From an uncultured Paracoccaceae bacterium (GTDB taxonomy: Bacteria; Pseudomonadota; Alphaproteobacteria; Rhodobacterales; Rhodobacteraceae), in the NCBI GenBank assembly GCA_947496605.1, contig CANMDF010000002.1, forward strand, positions 372,001 through 436,000: 64,000 nucleotides of DNA, given 5' to 3'. Below are positions 8,856 through 17,199 of this stretch, piece by piece; the first letter of the stretch is position 1; each line of letters starts with the position of its first letter. Both the position numbers and the translations under genes were made by a program. The notes under the pieces are model-generated. The model made no database searches. It had not been told where the DNA came from and saw nothing but the letters and a program-made list of their open reading frames with translations.

Positions 8856-10226
8856 ATGTCTATTCCACAGTCCGGCGGCGGCCCAATCGAGCACCACGAT
8901 CAACTTGCCGAAGAACTGGCGAAGGGCTGCAAGCCCAAAGCAGACTGGCGCATTGGCACCGAGCACGAGAAGTTCGGGTATTGTCAGGATAGCCTGTTGC
9001 CGCTGCCTTATGATGGTGAGCGTTCTATCAAAGCCGTTTTGGAAGGGCTTGAGGGCCGTTTCGGTTGGGACCGCGTAGAAGAAGAAGGCAAAATCATTGG
9101 TCTGACCAAAGATGGCGCCAACGTCAGTCTTGAACCAGGTGGTGCGCTTGAATTGTCCGGTGCGCCACTAGAGACGATCCACCAGACGTGCGATGAAGTG
9201 AATGTCCATTTGGCCGAAGTGAAGTCAGTCTCGGACGAGATTGGTGTGAAATTTATCGGCCTTGGTGCTGCCCCTGAATGGTCACATGAGCAGATGCCGT
9301 TGATGCCCAAGGGCCGCTACAAGCTGATGAACAACTACATGGAAAAGGTTGGCACCATGGGCACGTCCATGATGCGCCGGACCTGTACCGTGCAGGTGAA
9401 CCTCGATTTCGGGTCCGAGGCCGACATGGTGCAGAAAATGCGCGTGGCAATTGCGTTGCAGCCTGTTGCGGCAGCGCTCTTTGCCAATTCGCCGTTCTTT
9501 GAAGGCAAGTTGAATGGCCATAAGTCATGGCGTTCACGGATTTGGCGCGACTTGGATGCCGACCGCACAGGTATGGTGCCATTCGTGTTTGACGAAGGCT
9601 TTGGGTTTGAGGCTTGGGTGCAGTGGGTTCTCGATGTGCCAATGTATTTTGTCTACCGCGATGGCAAATATATTGACGCGCTGGGCATGTCTTTCCGCGA
9701 TTTCCTGAAAGGGGAATTGCCTGCACTGCCCGGAGAAAAGCCGCTGTTGTCGGATTGGGCAGATCACCTGACGACTGTATTCCCCGAGGCGCGCGTGAAG
9801 CAGTTTATTGAGATGCGCGGTGCCGACGGTGGCCCGTGGCGTCGTCTATGTGCACTGCCTGCATTCTGGACGGGGCTGATGTATGATCAGACCGCTTTGG
9901 ATGCCGCTTGGGACCTGTGTAAGCATTGGACGGTGGAACAGCGCGAAGCATTGCGCGTGGCGGCGTCGGTCGATGGTTTGCAGGCGCAGGTCGAAGGGAT
10001 CAACATGCATGATCTGGCACGCGAGGTTGTCGCGATCTCAGAGGCGGGATTGAAAGCCCGCGCGATGCCGGGTGCGGGTGGTTTGATCGCCGATGAGACG
10101 CATTTCCTGAATGCTCTGCATGAGACGATTGAGAGCGGCAAGACCCCAGCGGACGAGTTGCTGGACCATTACAATGGTGATTGGGATGGCGATCTAAAGC
10201 GGATTTATCGTGAGTATAGCTACTAG
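8856..10226 (+). CDS. gshA: Glutamate-cysteine ligase, plant/alphaproteobacterial type
   Basis: Joins glutamate and cysteine, the first committed step of glutathione synthesis. The 456-residue length and the segments WRIGTEHEKFGYC (residue ~35), GANVSLEPGGALELSGAP and MRRTCTVQVNLDFG match the GCS2-like family found in plants and alphaproteobacteria rather than the enterobacterial GshA. A GCGGAGCG run upstream of the ATG can act as ribosome-binding site. The stop overlaps the convergent plsY stop by 4 bases. The partner gene gshB is not in this window. Confidence 0.95.
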   Translation: MSIPQSGGGPIEHHDQLAEELAKGCKPKADWRIGTEHEKFGYCQDSLLPLPYDGERSIKAVLEGLEGRFGWDRVEEEGKIIGLTKDGANVSLEPGGALELSGAPLETIHQTCDEVNVHLAEVKSVSDEIGVKFIGLGAAPEWSHEQMPLMPKGRYKLMNNYMEKVGTMGTSMMRRTCTVQVNLDFGSEADMVQKMRVAIALQPVAAALFANSPFFEGKLNGHKSWRSRIWRDLDADRTGMVPFVFDEGFGFEAWVQWVLDVPMYFVYRDGKYIDALGMSFRDFLKGELPALPGEKPLLSDWADHLTTVFPEARVKQFIEMRGADGGPWRRLCALPAFWTGLMYDQTALDAAWDLCKHWTVEQREALRVAASVDGLQAQVEGINMHDLAREVVAISEAGLKARAMPGAGGLIADETHFLNALHETIESGKTPADELLDHYNGDWDGDLKRIYREYSY

Positions 10227-10831
10227 GCTTTTGCACCGATCTTTGTTTCCGTTCCATCTCGCAGCCGTTTGATGTTGCCCAGATGGCGAACGAAAATCAG
10301 AAAGCAGAGTGCGGCTGATAGAAAGAACATTTCGCCGTTTGTGATGAATCCGATAACCAGCGGAATCCAACCTGCCGTCACCAGCGCAGCCAATGATGAG
10401 TAGCGTGTCACGGCTGCCACGACGAGCCAAATGGCGCAGGCGATCAGGCCGATCTGCCAATTGACCGCCAGAAGAATTCCAAAATAGGTCGCAACGCCCT
10501 TGCCGCCTTTGAAGCCCAGCCAAACCGGAAAGCAATGCCCGATAAAGGCCATCAATGCAGCAATTTGTGCCGCATCCTCGGACGCCAAAGCCCGCGCGGC
10601 CAGAAACACAATCGCCCCTTTTGCCGCGTCGAATAGCAAAGTCAGAGCGGCGGCCTTCTTATTGCCGGTGCGCAAAACATTGGTGGCCCCGATATTGCCG
10701 GACCCGATATCGCGCAGATTGCCAAGGTTCATCACCCGGGCCAGTATCATCCCACCTGAGACGGACCCGGCCAGATATCCAATCACAGCCCAGAGCGACA
10801 AAACAGCATATGTGCTTACCAAGTCAGGCAT
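10223..10831 (-). CDS. plsY: Acyl-phosphate:glycerol-3-phosphate acyltransferase
   Basis: Membrane enzyme that acylates glycerol-3-phosphate from acyl-phosphate, the first step of phospholipid synthesis. The 202-residue protein shows the family motifs GSVSGG (near 20), GSGNIGATNVLR (near 42) and HCFPVWLGFKGGKGVAT (near 100) spread over five hydrophobic helices. The start at 10831 is favoured over an upstream in-frame Met because it forms a TAATG overlap with the stop of the preceding pyrC-like gene, a strong sign of coupled translation. Confidence 0.93.
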   Translation of the reverse strand: MPDLVSTYAVLSLWAVIGYLAGSVSGGMILARVMNLGNLRDIGSGNIGATNVLRTGNKKAAALTLLFDAAKGAIVFLAARALASEDAAQIAALMAFIGHCFPVWLGFKGGKGVATYFGILLAVNWQIGLIACAIWLVVAAVTRYSSLAALVTAGWIPLVIGFITNGEMFFLSAALCFLIFVRHLGNIKRLRDGTETKIGAKA

Positions 10832-12114
10832 TAGGTTCCCTCCCAAATTCTGTTGCCATTGACCCATGTCCCTTTGATACGACCTTGCATCCGTGCCCCA
10901 TCAAAGGGCGTATTCTTGGATTTTGACAAGAGTGCGGCGCGGTCCAGCTGGAATGGAGCGTCAGGGTCAAAGAGGATCAGATCAGCGGGGGCGTCTGCTT
11001 GCAGGCGGCCGGCGCTGAGACCCAAAAGGTTTGCCGGGTTTAGTGACATAGCGCGGAACAGGCGTGGCAGGTCGATCATCTCGGCGTGATACAGACGCAG
11101 CGCTGCAGGTAGCAAAGTCTCAAGGCCTACGGCACCGCTGGCGGCTTCTTCATAAGGCAGGCGTTTGCTTTCTTCGTCCTGTGGTGTGTGCATGGAACTG
11201 ATGATGTCGATCAGCCCGTCTGCGACGGCTTGCACCACCGCAACCCGGTCTTCTTCGCTGCGCAGGGGTGGTTTGAGCTTAAAGAACGTCCGGTAATCGG
11301 CGACGTCCAATTCGTTCAGCGTCAAATGGTGCACCCCGATGCCTGCGGTAATCTGCAACCCGTTGCGTTTGGCCCGTTCTAATGCGGGCAAGGCGCGTGC
11401 TGTCGTGATCTGGTCAACATGATAGCGGGCCCCGGTCATTTCCAGCAGACTGATATCGCGGTCCAACCCCATGCGCTCGGCCATTGGGCTGACACCCGGC
11501 AAGCCGCGCAATGACGCAAATTTGCCAGAGGTGACCGCGGCGCCGTCGGACAAAACCGGTTCTTGGATATGACCGATCACCAAAGCGTTGAGGGACCGCG
11601 CGTAAGTCAGGGCGCGGCTGTAGACCTTGGTGTTGGTGACGACCCTATCGCAATCCGTAAAGGCCACCGCCCCTGCGTCTTGCAAAAATCCGATTTCGGT
11701 CATTTCGCGCCCGTCGCGTCCTTTGGTCAGTGCAGCCATAGGCAGCACATGCACAGGCGCATCTTCCTTTGCACGCCGTTCAACAAATTCCAGCGTTTCG
11801 GGGGTGTCGATGGCGGGCAGGGTGTCGGGGCGTGTGACGATTGTTGTTACACCGCCTGCAGCAGCAGCGCGGCCCGCAGAGCGGAAGCTTTCCTTGTGCC
11901 GCTCGCCGGGTTCCGAGACTTTGACGCCAATGTCGATGATCCCGGGAGCTAGGCATTGGCCGCCGCAATCGATGACATTCGCGGATTTGGGTGGGGTGGC
12001 GCCTGCGTCAAATACCTCTTTGATCAGGCCGTCTTCGATCAACAGCGCACCGGGGCTGTCGGTCAGTGCGACCGGGTCAATCAAGCGGGCGTTGGCAAAG
12101 AAAGTGGCAGTCAT
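10831..12114 (-). CDS. pyrC: Dihydroorotase-like protein lacking the metal ligands (PyrC'-type)
   Basis: A 427-residue amidohydrolase-fold protein of the dihydroorotase family, encoded with pyrB. Active type I enzymes carry an HxH metal motif at the end of the first strand (PGxIDxHVHxREPG). Here the matching segment reads APGIIDIGVKVSEPGERH, without either His. The later positions for the carboxylated Lys (DAGAVAFTDCD) and the catalytic Asp (ISSMHTPQDEE) are also altered. It therefore looks like a non-catalytic partner, as known for PyrC' of Pseudomonas, which supports aspartate transcarbamoylase assembly. The start at 12114 gives the family-like MTATFFANARLIDP. Confidence 0.88.
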   Translation of the reverse strand: MTATFFANARLIDPVALTDSPGALLIEDGLIKEVFDAGATPPKSANVIDCGGQCLAPGIIDIGVKVSEPGERHKESFRSAGRAAAAGGVTTIVTRPDTLPAIDTPETLEFVERRAKEDAPVHVLPMAALTKGRDGREMTEIGFLQDAGAVAFTDCDRVVTNTKVYSRALTYARSLNALVIGHIQEPVLSDGAAVTSGKFASLRGLPGVSPMAERMGLDRDISLLEMTGARYHVDQITTARALPALERAKRNGLQITAGIGVHHLTLNELDVADYRTFFKLKPPLRSEEDRVAVVQAVADGLIDIISSMHTPQDEESKRLPYEEAASGAVGLETLLPAALRLYHAEMIDLPRLFRAMSLNPANLLGLSAGRLQADAPADLILFDPDAPFQLDRAALLSKSKNTPFDGARMQGRIKGTWVNGNRIWEGT

Positions 12115-12151
12115 AAGTGTGATCCAGATATTTTGGATGGATTGTGGGTCA

Positions 12152-12706
12152 TTAGCCAGCCACCCAGATAAGCAGCCCAACAAAGGCAAACATGGCGATC
12201 AGCGCGTACATTGCGATCATGCCGCCGACGCGAGCGTCGGATTTGGGTGGTTTGCCGGTAGGGGCTTCGGTTGCGCCTTTCGCCCCGTCTGATGGCAGGG
12301 GTTCAAATTTCACGCTCGCCCCTTCCTCGGTGTAGGTGCCAATCCATTTCAGCGGGGCGGTTGGAGTGATTGTGGTCTCAAAGCCACCAAAGGCTTGTGA
12401 CAGCACGATACAGACCTGACCGTTCATCGCGTTGAGACGAGAAGCATTGGGTTTGACGTCTTCTGCCGCGACGCCCAAACCGTCGGTCAGGTAGCCGGCA
12501 AGGCCGACACCATCGAGGTTGCTGAGCGGGAACAGTTCAACGAAATCACTGTCCAGATGGGTGACACCCAATGCGCGATTGATGGGTGCGGCTGTGTTCT
12601 CATCGGGGCTTTCGGTGAAATTGGCCGCCTGTTCGGTCGTCAGGTTTGCCATGAAAATACGGATGACACCGCGTTCCGTGGCGCTGACTTGGAAGGTTTC
12701 GCTCAT
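12152..12706 (-). CDS. Conserved membrane-tethered protein between pyrB and pyrC'
   Basis: A 184-residue protein with a soluble N-terminal domain of about 145 residues, a Pro/Lys/Gly linker and a C-terminal transmembrane helix ([23 protein letters not shown], positions ~160-182), so it is tail-anchored with the bulk probably in the cytoplasm. No named domain is recognised. Its ATG overlaps the pyrB stop (ATGA) and pyrC' follows after 37 bases, placing it inside the pyrimidine operon. A role in membrane placement of the PyrB complex is only an inference. Confidence 0.8.
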   Translation of the reverse strand: MSETFQVSATERGVIRIFMANLTTEQAANFTESPDENTAAPINRALGVTHLDSDFVELFPLSNLDGVGLAGYLTDGLGVAAEDVKPNASRLNAMNGQVCIVLSQAFGGFETTITPTAPLKWIGTYTEEGASVKFEPLPSDGAKGATEAPTGKPPKSDARVGGMIAMYALIAMFAFVGLLIWVAG

Positions 12707-13659
12707 ACCAACACCTCGGTCGGCTTGCGGCTGGCGCGGAGGTTTTGCGCCAAAAGGTCCATTGCGGCCATACGCACGGCGACGCCCATTTCAACCTGTT
12801 CTTGGATGACTGACCGGTTGATGTCGTCGGCGATTGTGCCGTCAATTTCAACACCGCGGTTCATTGGGCCGGGGTGCATAACGATGGCGTCGGGTTTCGC
12901 ATGGGCAAGCTTTTCGGCATTCAGCCCGTAGCGGTGGAAATACTCACGCTCTGACGGGATGAAACCACCGTCCATGCGTTCTTTTTGCAAGCGGAGCATC
13001 ATGACCACATCGACGTCTTTAAGACCCTCTTCCATGTTCTCGAAGACCTCGACGCCAAAGTCTGCAACGCCTGAAGGCATCAGTGTTGGGGGTGCGATCA
13101 GACGAATACGGTTCTCCATCTTGCCCAGCAGCATGATGTTTGAGCGCGCCACACGGCTGTGTGCGATATCGCCGCAAATCGCAATGGAAAGGCGATGCAA
13201 ACGCCCCTTGGCGCGGCGGATGGTCAGCGCGTCAAGCAAGGCTTGGGTGGGATGCTCATGCTTGCCGTCACCTGCGTTTAGCACGGCGCAATTCACCTTC
13301 TGCGCCAGCAGATCGACCGCCCCGGAATGCGGATGGCGCACGACCAGAAGATCGGGGTGCATTGCGTTCAGCGTGAGCGCCGTATCAATCAGCGTTTCAC
13401 CCTTTTTGATCGATGATGCCTGCATTCCCATGTTCATCACATCGGCACCCAGACGCTTGCCCGCCAACTCGAAACTCGCCTGCGTGCGAGTCGAGTTCTC
13501 AAAGAACATGTTAATCTGGGTCAGCCCCGCCAGCACATCGCGGTGGGCGATGCCGCGCCGGTTGTGATCGGCATAGCTGTCGGCCAGATCAAGCAGTGTT
13601 GTGATCTCGGTGGGATGCAGAGGTTCAATGCCCAAAAGATGCTTGGCGCGGAATGTCAT
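12703..13659 (-). CDS. pyrB: Aspartate carbamoyltransferase catalytic subunit
   Basis: Condenses carbamoyl phosphate and aspartate in pyrimidine synthesis. The 318-residue protein has the carbamoyl-phosphate motif [13 protein letters not shown] near residue 50, [14 protein letters not shown] near 80 and [11 protein letters not shown] near 130. The start at 13659 is preceded by AGAGGG at good spacing and gives [12 protein letters not shown]; the frame is open about 31 codons upstream but that part lacks family similarity. It heads a minus-strand operon pyrB - membrane protein - pyrC' - plsY. No regulatory pyrI gene is present. Confidence 0.95.
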   Translation of the reverse strand: MTFRAKHLLGIEPLHPTEITTLLDLADSYADHNRRGIAHRDVLAGLTQINMFFENSTRTQASFELAGKRLGADVMNMGMQASSIKKGETLIDTALTLNAMHPDLLVVRHPHSGAVDLLAQKVNCAVLNAGDGKHEHPTQALLDALTIRRAKGRLHRLSIAICGDIAHSRVARSNIMLLGKMENRIRLIAPPTLMPSGVADFGVEVFENMEEGLKDVDVVMMLRLQKERMDGGFIPSEREYFHRYGLNAEKLAHAKPDAIVMHPGPMNRGVEIDGTIADDINRSVIQEQVEMGVAVRMAAMDLLAQNLRASRKPTEVLV

Positions 13660-13764
13660 GAGGGCCCTCTTGTCAGCGGTTCGAGGTCTTATAGGCGTGT
13701 CGTGTGACCGCATCAATGCCACAAGCACTGCACATCCCCGCCGATCCGTCATAACGTGGGTGTA

Positions 13765-14556
13765 ATGGATTCGAGTGACACATATTGGAACGATCGCGCC
13801 TTGTTAGAATGGCAGGTCGAATTGGGGGCAACAGATGCTATTCTGGACGCGCCGGTGGATCGCTATGCGTTAGAGGTGGCTCAGCCTGCTCCGAAGGCTG
13901 CTGTGCCTGAAAAACCTGTGACGGCGGCACCAATGCCCCCCAAAAAGGTTGAGGTTGATGCGGTTGGTTTGGCGCACACTGCGGCGCAGACGGCCTCTGA
14001 TCTGGATGCCTTATCTGCTGCGATGCAAGCGTTTGAGCATTGTGAGCTGAAAAAGGGTGCCCGCAGTTTTGTGTTCTGTGATGGCAACCCGGCCGCCCGC
14101 GTCATGATCATTGGCGAAGCGCCGGGGCGTGAAGAGGACCGCGCGGGGCGTCCTTTTGTGGGCCGTGCAGGGCAGCTGCTGGACCGGATGCTTGAGGCGA
14201 TCCAGATGGGCCGTGCGGCGGATGATGCGGCGCGCAGTGTCTATATCACCAATGTTCTGCCGTGGCGTCCGCCGTCGAACCGGACGCCGGACAAAGATGA
14301 AATCGCGATGATGCTGCCGTTTTTGGAACGGCATGTCGCACTGGTTAATCCAGAGATCATTGTCTTGATGGGGAATACCCCCTGTCAGGCCTTATTGGGG
14401 CGCACGGGCATTACGCGGATGCGGGGCAGTTGGACCGAGGTTTTAGGCAAGCCTTGCCTGCCCATGTTCCATCCGGCCTATCTGTTGCGCAATCCGATTG
14501 CCAAGCGTGAGGCTTGGGCGGATTTGCTGGCATTGAACGCGCGGTTGCGCGGGTAA
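13765..14556 (+). CDS. Uracil-DNA glycosylase, family 4-like
   Basis: Removes uracil from DNA. Motif 1 [17 protein letters not shown] (near residue 120) and motif 2 [10 protein letters not shown] (near 240) are typical of family 4 and related enzymes. The N-terminal 60 residues form a Pro/Ala-rich extension common in alphaproteobacterial members. Cysteines near motif 1 occur as FEHC and VFC, and another lies in GKPC before motif 2; the CxxC pair of classic iron-sulfur family 4 enzymes is not obvious. The frame has a GTG at 13756, but the ATG at 13765 is the likelier start. Confidence 0.87.
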   Translation: MDSSDTYWNDRALLEWQVELGATDAILDAPVDRYALEVAQPAPKAAVPEKPVTAAPMPPKKVEVDAVGLAHTAAQTASDLDALSAAMQAFEHCELKKGARSFVFCDGNPAARVMIIGEAPGREEDRAGRPFVGRAGQLLDRMLEAIQMGRAADDAARSVYITNVLPWRPPSNRTPDKDEIAMMLPFLERHVALVNPEIIVLMGNTPCQALLGRTGITRMRGSWTEVLGKPCLPMFHPAYLLRNPIAKREAWADLLALNARLRG

Positions 14557-14568
14557 AAAGGACACGAC

Positions 14569-15123
14569 ATGAAACGACTAGCGATGATTGCCGCCTTGTG
14601 TGCGGGGCCTGTGGCGGCTGATCCTTTGGATTTGATCAATTATCCGGCTTTGTTTGAACAGAGCGCGGCTGAGGTTGAGGATGTGTCCGAGACACGCTCG
14701 CTTTTGCGCCTTGGTGACGTGACCCTGATCCGCGATGAAAGCCTGCCGCGTGGGTATACTGGTCTGGATGAAGGCGGGCAGGGCGCGATGGGTTGTTTCG
14801 TAAGTATCTTGGCCACGATTGAGAGTGCGATGCAGGCTTGCGAGGCGGAATTGCCTGCGGATCAGGTTGATACGCAGGCTGCGTATCTGAAACAGGCGCT
14901 GACTTTTTATGCGGAAAATGTGGTGCCGCAGACGACCTATGAAATGGTTGAGGAGCGTTACAACGCGCTGGTTGCATCGCAGATCGCAGGGGCGCGGCCG
15001 TTTTGTTCGAACCTTGATTTGGTAACGCGTTTGGCGGACCGTATTTTCTCACCCGAGGGTGCCGCAGAAGTCACGGGTATGATGTCGACCCCGCGCTTGC
15101 CTGTCGCCAACCCATGTTTGTGA
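14569..15123 (+). CDS. Secreted protein of unknown function
   Basis: A 184-residue exported protein. Residues 1-17 form a short signal peptide (MKRLAMIAALCAGPVAA, cleaved before DPLD). The mature part contains four cysteines (MGCFVS, MQACEAE, RPFCSN and the C-terminal NPCL), which could form two disulfides in the periplasm. AAAAGGA lies at good spacing before the ATG. It is 12 bases downstream of the glycosylase gene and 7 bases before moaB, so all three probably share a transcript. No family is recognised. Confidence 0.82.
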   Translation: MKRLAMIAALCAGPVAADPLDLINYPALFEQSAAEVEDVSETRSLLRLGDVTLIRDESLPRGYTGLDEGGQGAMGCFVSILATIESAMQACEAELPADQVDTQAAYLKQALTFYAENVVPQTTYEMVEERYNALVASQIAGARPFCSNLDLVTRLADRIFSPEGAAEVTGMMSTPRLPVANPCL

Positions 15124-15130
15124 GGGCGCG

Positions 15131-15673
15131 ATGAGTCAGATTGATGAAAGCAAGGATTTTATGCCCGTCCGTATCGCGGTCCTGACCGTCAGCGATACGC
15201 GCCTGATGTCCGATGATAAATCGGGTCAAACCTTGGTGGACCGCATTGCAGCAGCAGGGCACGCGTTGGCGGATCGTCAGATTATTGCCGATGAGCGTGA
15301 TCAGATTGCCGAACAACTGCGCAAATGGTGCGCGGATGATGCAGTTGATGTTGTTATCTCTACTGGAGGCACGGGCCTGACGGGTCGTGATGTCACAGTC
15401 GAGGCGCACCGCGATGTTTATGAAAAAGAGATCGACGCTTTTGGCACGATCTTTACGATTGTCAGCATGCAAAAGATTGGCACCTCTGCCGTGCAAAGCC
15501 GGGCGACGGCGGGCGTGGCGCAAGGGACGTACCTGTTTGCGCTGCCCGGATCGCCGGGGGCTTGTAAGGATGCATGGGATGAAATCTTGCTCAAACAGCT
15601 CGATTATCGCCATCGTCCCTGCAATTTTGTGGAAATCATGCCCCGTTTAGACGAACATTTGCGACGGAAATAA
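15131..15673 (+). CDS. moaB: Molybdenum cofactor biosynthesis protein B
   Basis: A 180-residue MoaB/Mog-type protein that adenylates molybdopterin or binds it during cofactor synthesis. The MPT-binding motif STGGTGLTGRDVT lies near residue 77, followed by ATAGVAQGTYLFALPGSPGAC near 120-140, both characteristic. It is co-oriented with the preceding secreted protein gene with a 7-base gap. No other moa genes are nearby. Confidence 0.93.
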   Translation: MSQIDESKDFMPVRIAVLTVSDTRLMSDDKSGQTLVDRIAAAGHALADRQIIADERDQIAEQLRKWCADDAVDVVISTGGTGLTGRDVTVEAHRDVYEKEIDAFGTIFTIVSMQKIGTSAVQSRATAGVAQGTYLFALPGSPGACKDAWDEILLKQLDYRHRPCNFVEIMPRLDEHLRRK

Positions 15674-15741
15674 CGCCTGCGTGCGTATCACTGGAAAGCA
15701 ACGCGCGTGCGCCTACGTTACCAGCTAGGCCAAGGATATTT

Positions 15742-17199
15742 ATGATGCGGTTTCTACGTCGAAGTTTGACGGGTGTTTTCTTGCTGGCGGTGACGCTGGC
15801 CCTGATTGCTTGGGCGGGCGGCATGGTGCGCGGCGCTGTTGAGGCGCGGATGAATGAAGAACCCCGCAGCTTCCCACAACGTGAGCGCGTGTTGGCCGTG
15901 AATGTGGTGACGTTGGAGCCACAAACGATTGTTCCCGAATTGACCGTGTTTGGTGAACTCCGCAGCCAACGCACCCTTGATCTGCGCAGTGCAACAGGCG
16001 GGACAGTGCTTGAGGCCAACGATGCTCTGGTCGAAGGTGGTGCCGTCACGCAAGGTCAGCTTTTGCTGCGCATTGATCCGGTGGAGGCGCAAGCGGCCTT
16101 GGACCGTGTCCGCGCTGATTTACAGGATGCCCAAGCCGAGGTGCGCGATGCAGAACGTGCGCTGATTTTGGCTGAGGATGAGTTGACCGCAGCCCGTGCC
16201 CAAGCAACCTTGCGCGATCAGGCTTTGACCCGTGCGCGTGATTTGGAAACACGCGGTGTTGGCACCGCGGCGGCGGTTGAAACAGCCGAACTTGCTGCGT
16301 CATCTGCGCAAGCCGCCGTATTGACGCGCAGGCAATCTGCGGCTTCGGCACAGGCGCGAATTGATCAGGCTACAACACGTTTGGCCCGCGCCCAGATCGG
16401 TGTCGCAGAAGCCGAACGCGCGGTTGCGGACACAGAGGTTTATGCAGCGTTTGACGGTACATTGGCTGACGTCACGATCAGCCCCGGTGGGCGCGTGACA
16501 GCAAATGAACGCTTTGCACAATTGGTTGATCCGACCCGGCTTGAAGTGTCTTTTCGTGTCTCGACGTCTCAGTACGCGCGGCTGTTGGATGACGCAGGTG
16601 CGTTGACCAATGCGCCGATTGCGGTGACCTTAGATGTGTCTGGCGTAAACTTGCGTGCAGATGGTCAGATCACCCGTGAAGGGGCGGCCGTCGGTGCGGG
16701 GCAGACAGGCCGCTTGTTGTTTGCGCAACTGGACGCAGCCCCCGGCTTTCGCCCCGGTGATTTTGTGACCGTGCGGATAAATGAGCCTGCCTTGCAGGGC
16801 GTCGCCCTTGTGCCAGCGACTGCGGTCGCCCCAGACCAAACGGTCTTGATCGTTGGCGCAGAAGACCGCCTTAGGTCCGCTGATGTGACACTGTTACGCC
16901 GTCAAGGTGACGACGTGATCATTGGTGTCGGCGCAAATGTGGGTGCTACGATTGTTGCCGAGCGTTCCCCCTTACTGGGTGCGGGTATTAAGGTACGTCC
17001 GATTTTGCCGGGGGGTATTGAGGCCGCACCTGAGCCTGAGATGATTACATTGGATGCCGATCGCCGTGCCAAACTGATCGCCTTTGTCACAGATGGCCGC
17101 ATGCCTGACGACGTGAAGGCCCGTATCATTGGCCAGCTTGAAGAAGAACAGGTGTCATCTGAGACGGTCAATCGCCTTGAAGCACGGATGGGCAGCTGA
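15742..17199 (+). CDS. RND efflux periplasmic adaptor subunit (membrane fusion protein)
   Basis: A 485-residue adaptor with an N-terminal membrane anchor (residues ~9-30), a biotinyl-lipoyl-like hairpin with a long Ala/Arg/Glu-rich coiled coil (about residues 110-235), a beta-barrel part (TISPGGRVTANERFAQLVDP) and a C-terminal membrane-proximal domain. AAGGAT precedes the ATG. The stop overlaps the start of the pump gene by one base (TGATG), which shows a two-gene operon. The unusually long C-terminus after residue 430 (DADRRAKLIAFVTDGRMPDD) is helical. The exported substrate is unknown. Confidence 0.9.
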   Translation: MMRFLRRSLTGVFLLAVTLALIAWAGGMVRGAVEARMNEEPRSFPQRERVLAVNVVTLEPQTIVPELTVFGELRSQRTLDLRSATGGTVLEANDALVEGGAVTQGQLLLRIDPVEAQAALDRVRADLQDAQAEVRDAERALILAEDELTAARAQATLRDQALTRARDLETRGVGTAAAVETAELAASSAQAAVLTRRQSAASAQARIDQATTRLARAQIGVAEAERAVADTEVYAAFDGTLADVTISPGGRVTANERFAQLVDPTRLEVSFRVSTSQYARLLDDAGALTNAPIAVTLDVSGVNLRADGQITREGAAVGAGQTGRLLFAQLDAAPGFRPGDFVTVRINEPALQGVALVPATAVAPDQTVLIVGAEDRLRSADVTLLRRQGDDVIIGVGANVGATIVAERSPLLGAGIKVRPILPGGIEAAPEPEMITLDADRRAKLIAFVTDGRMPDDVKARIIGQLEEEQVSSETVNRLEARMGS

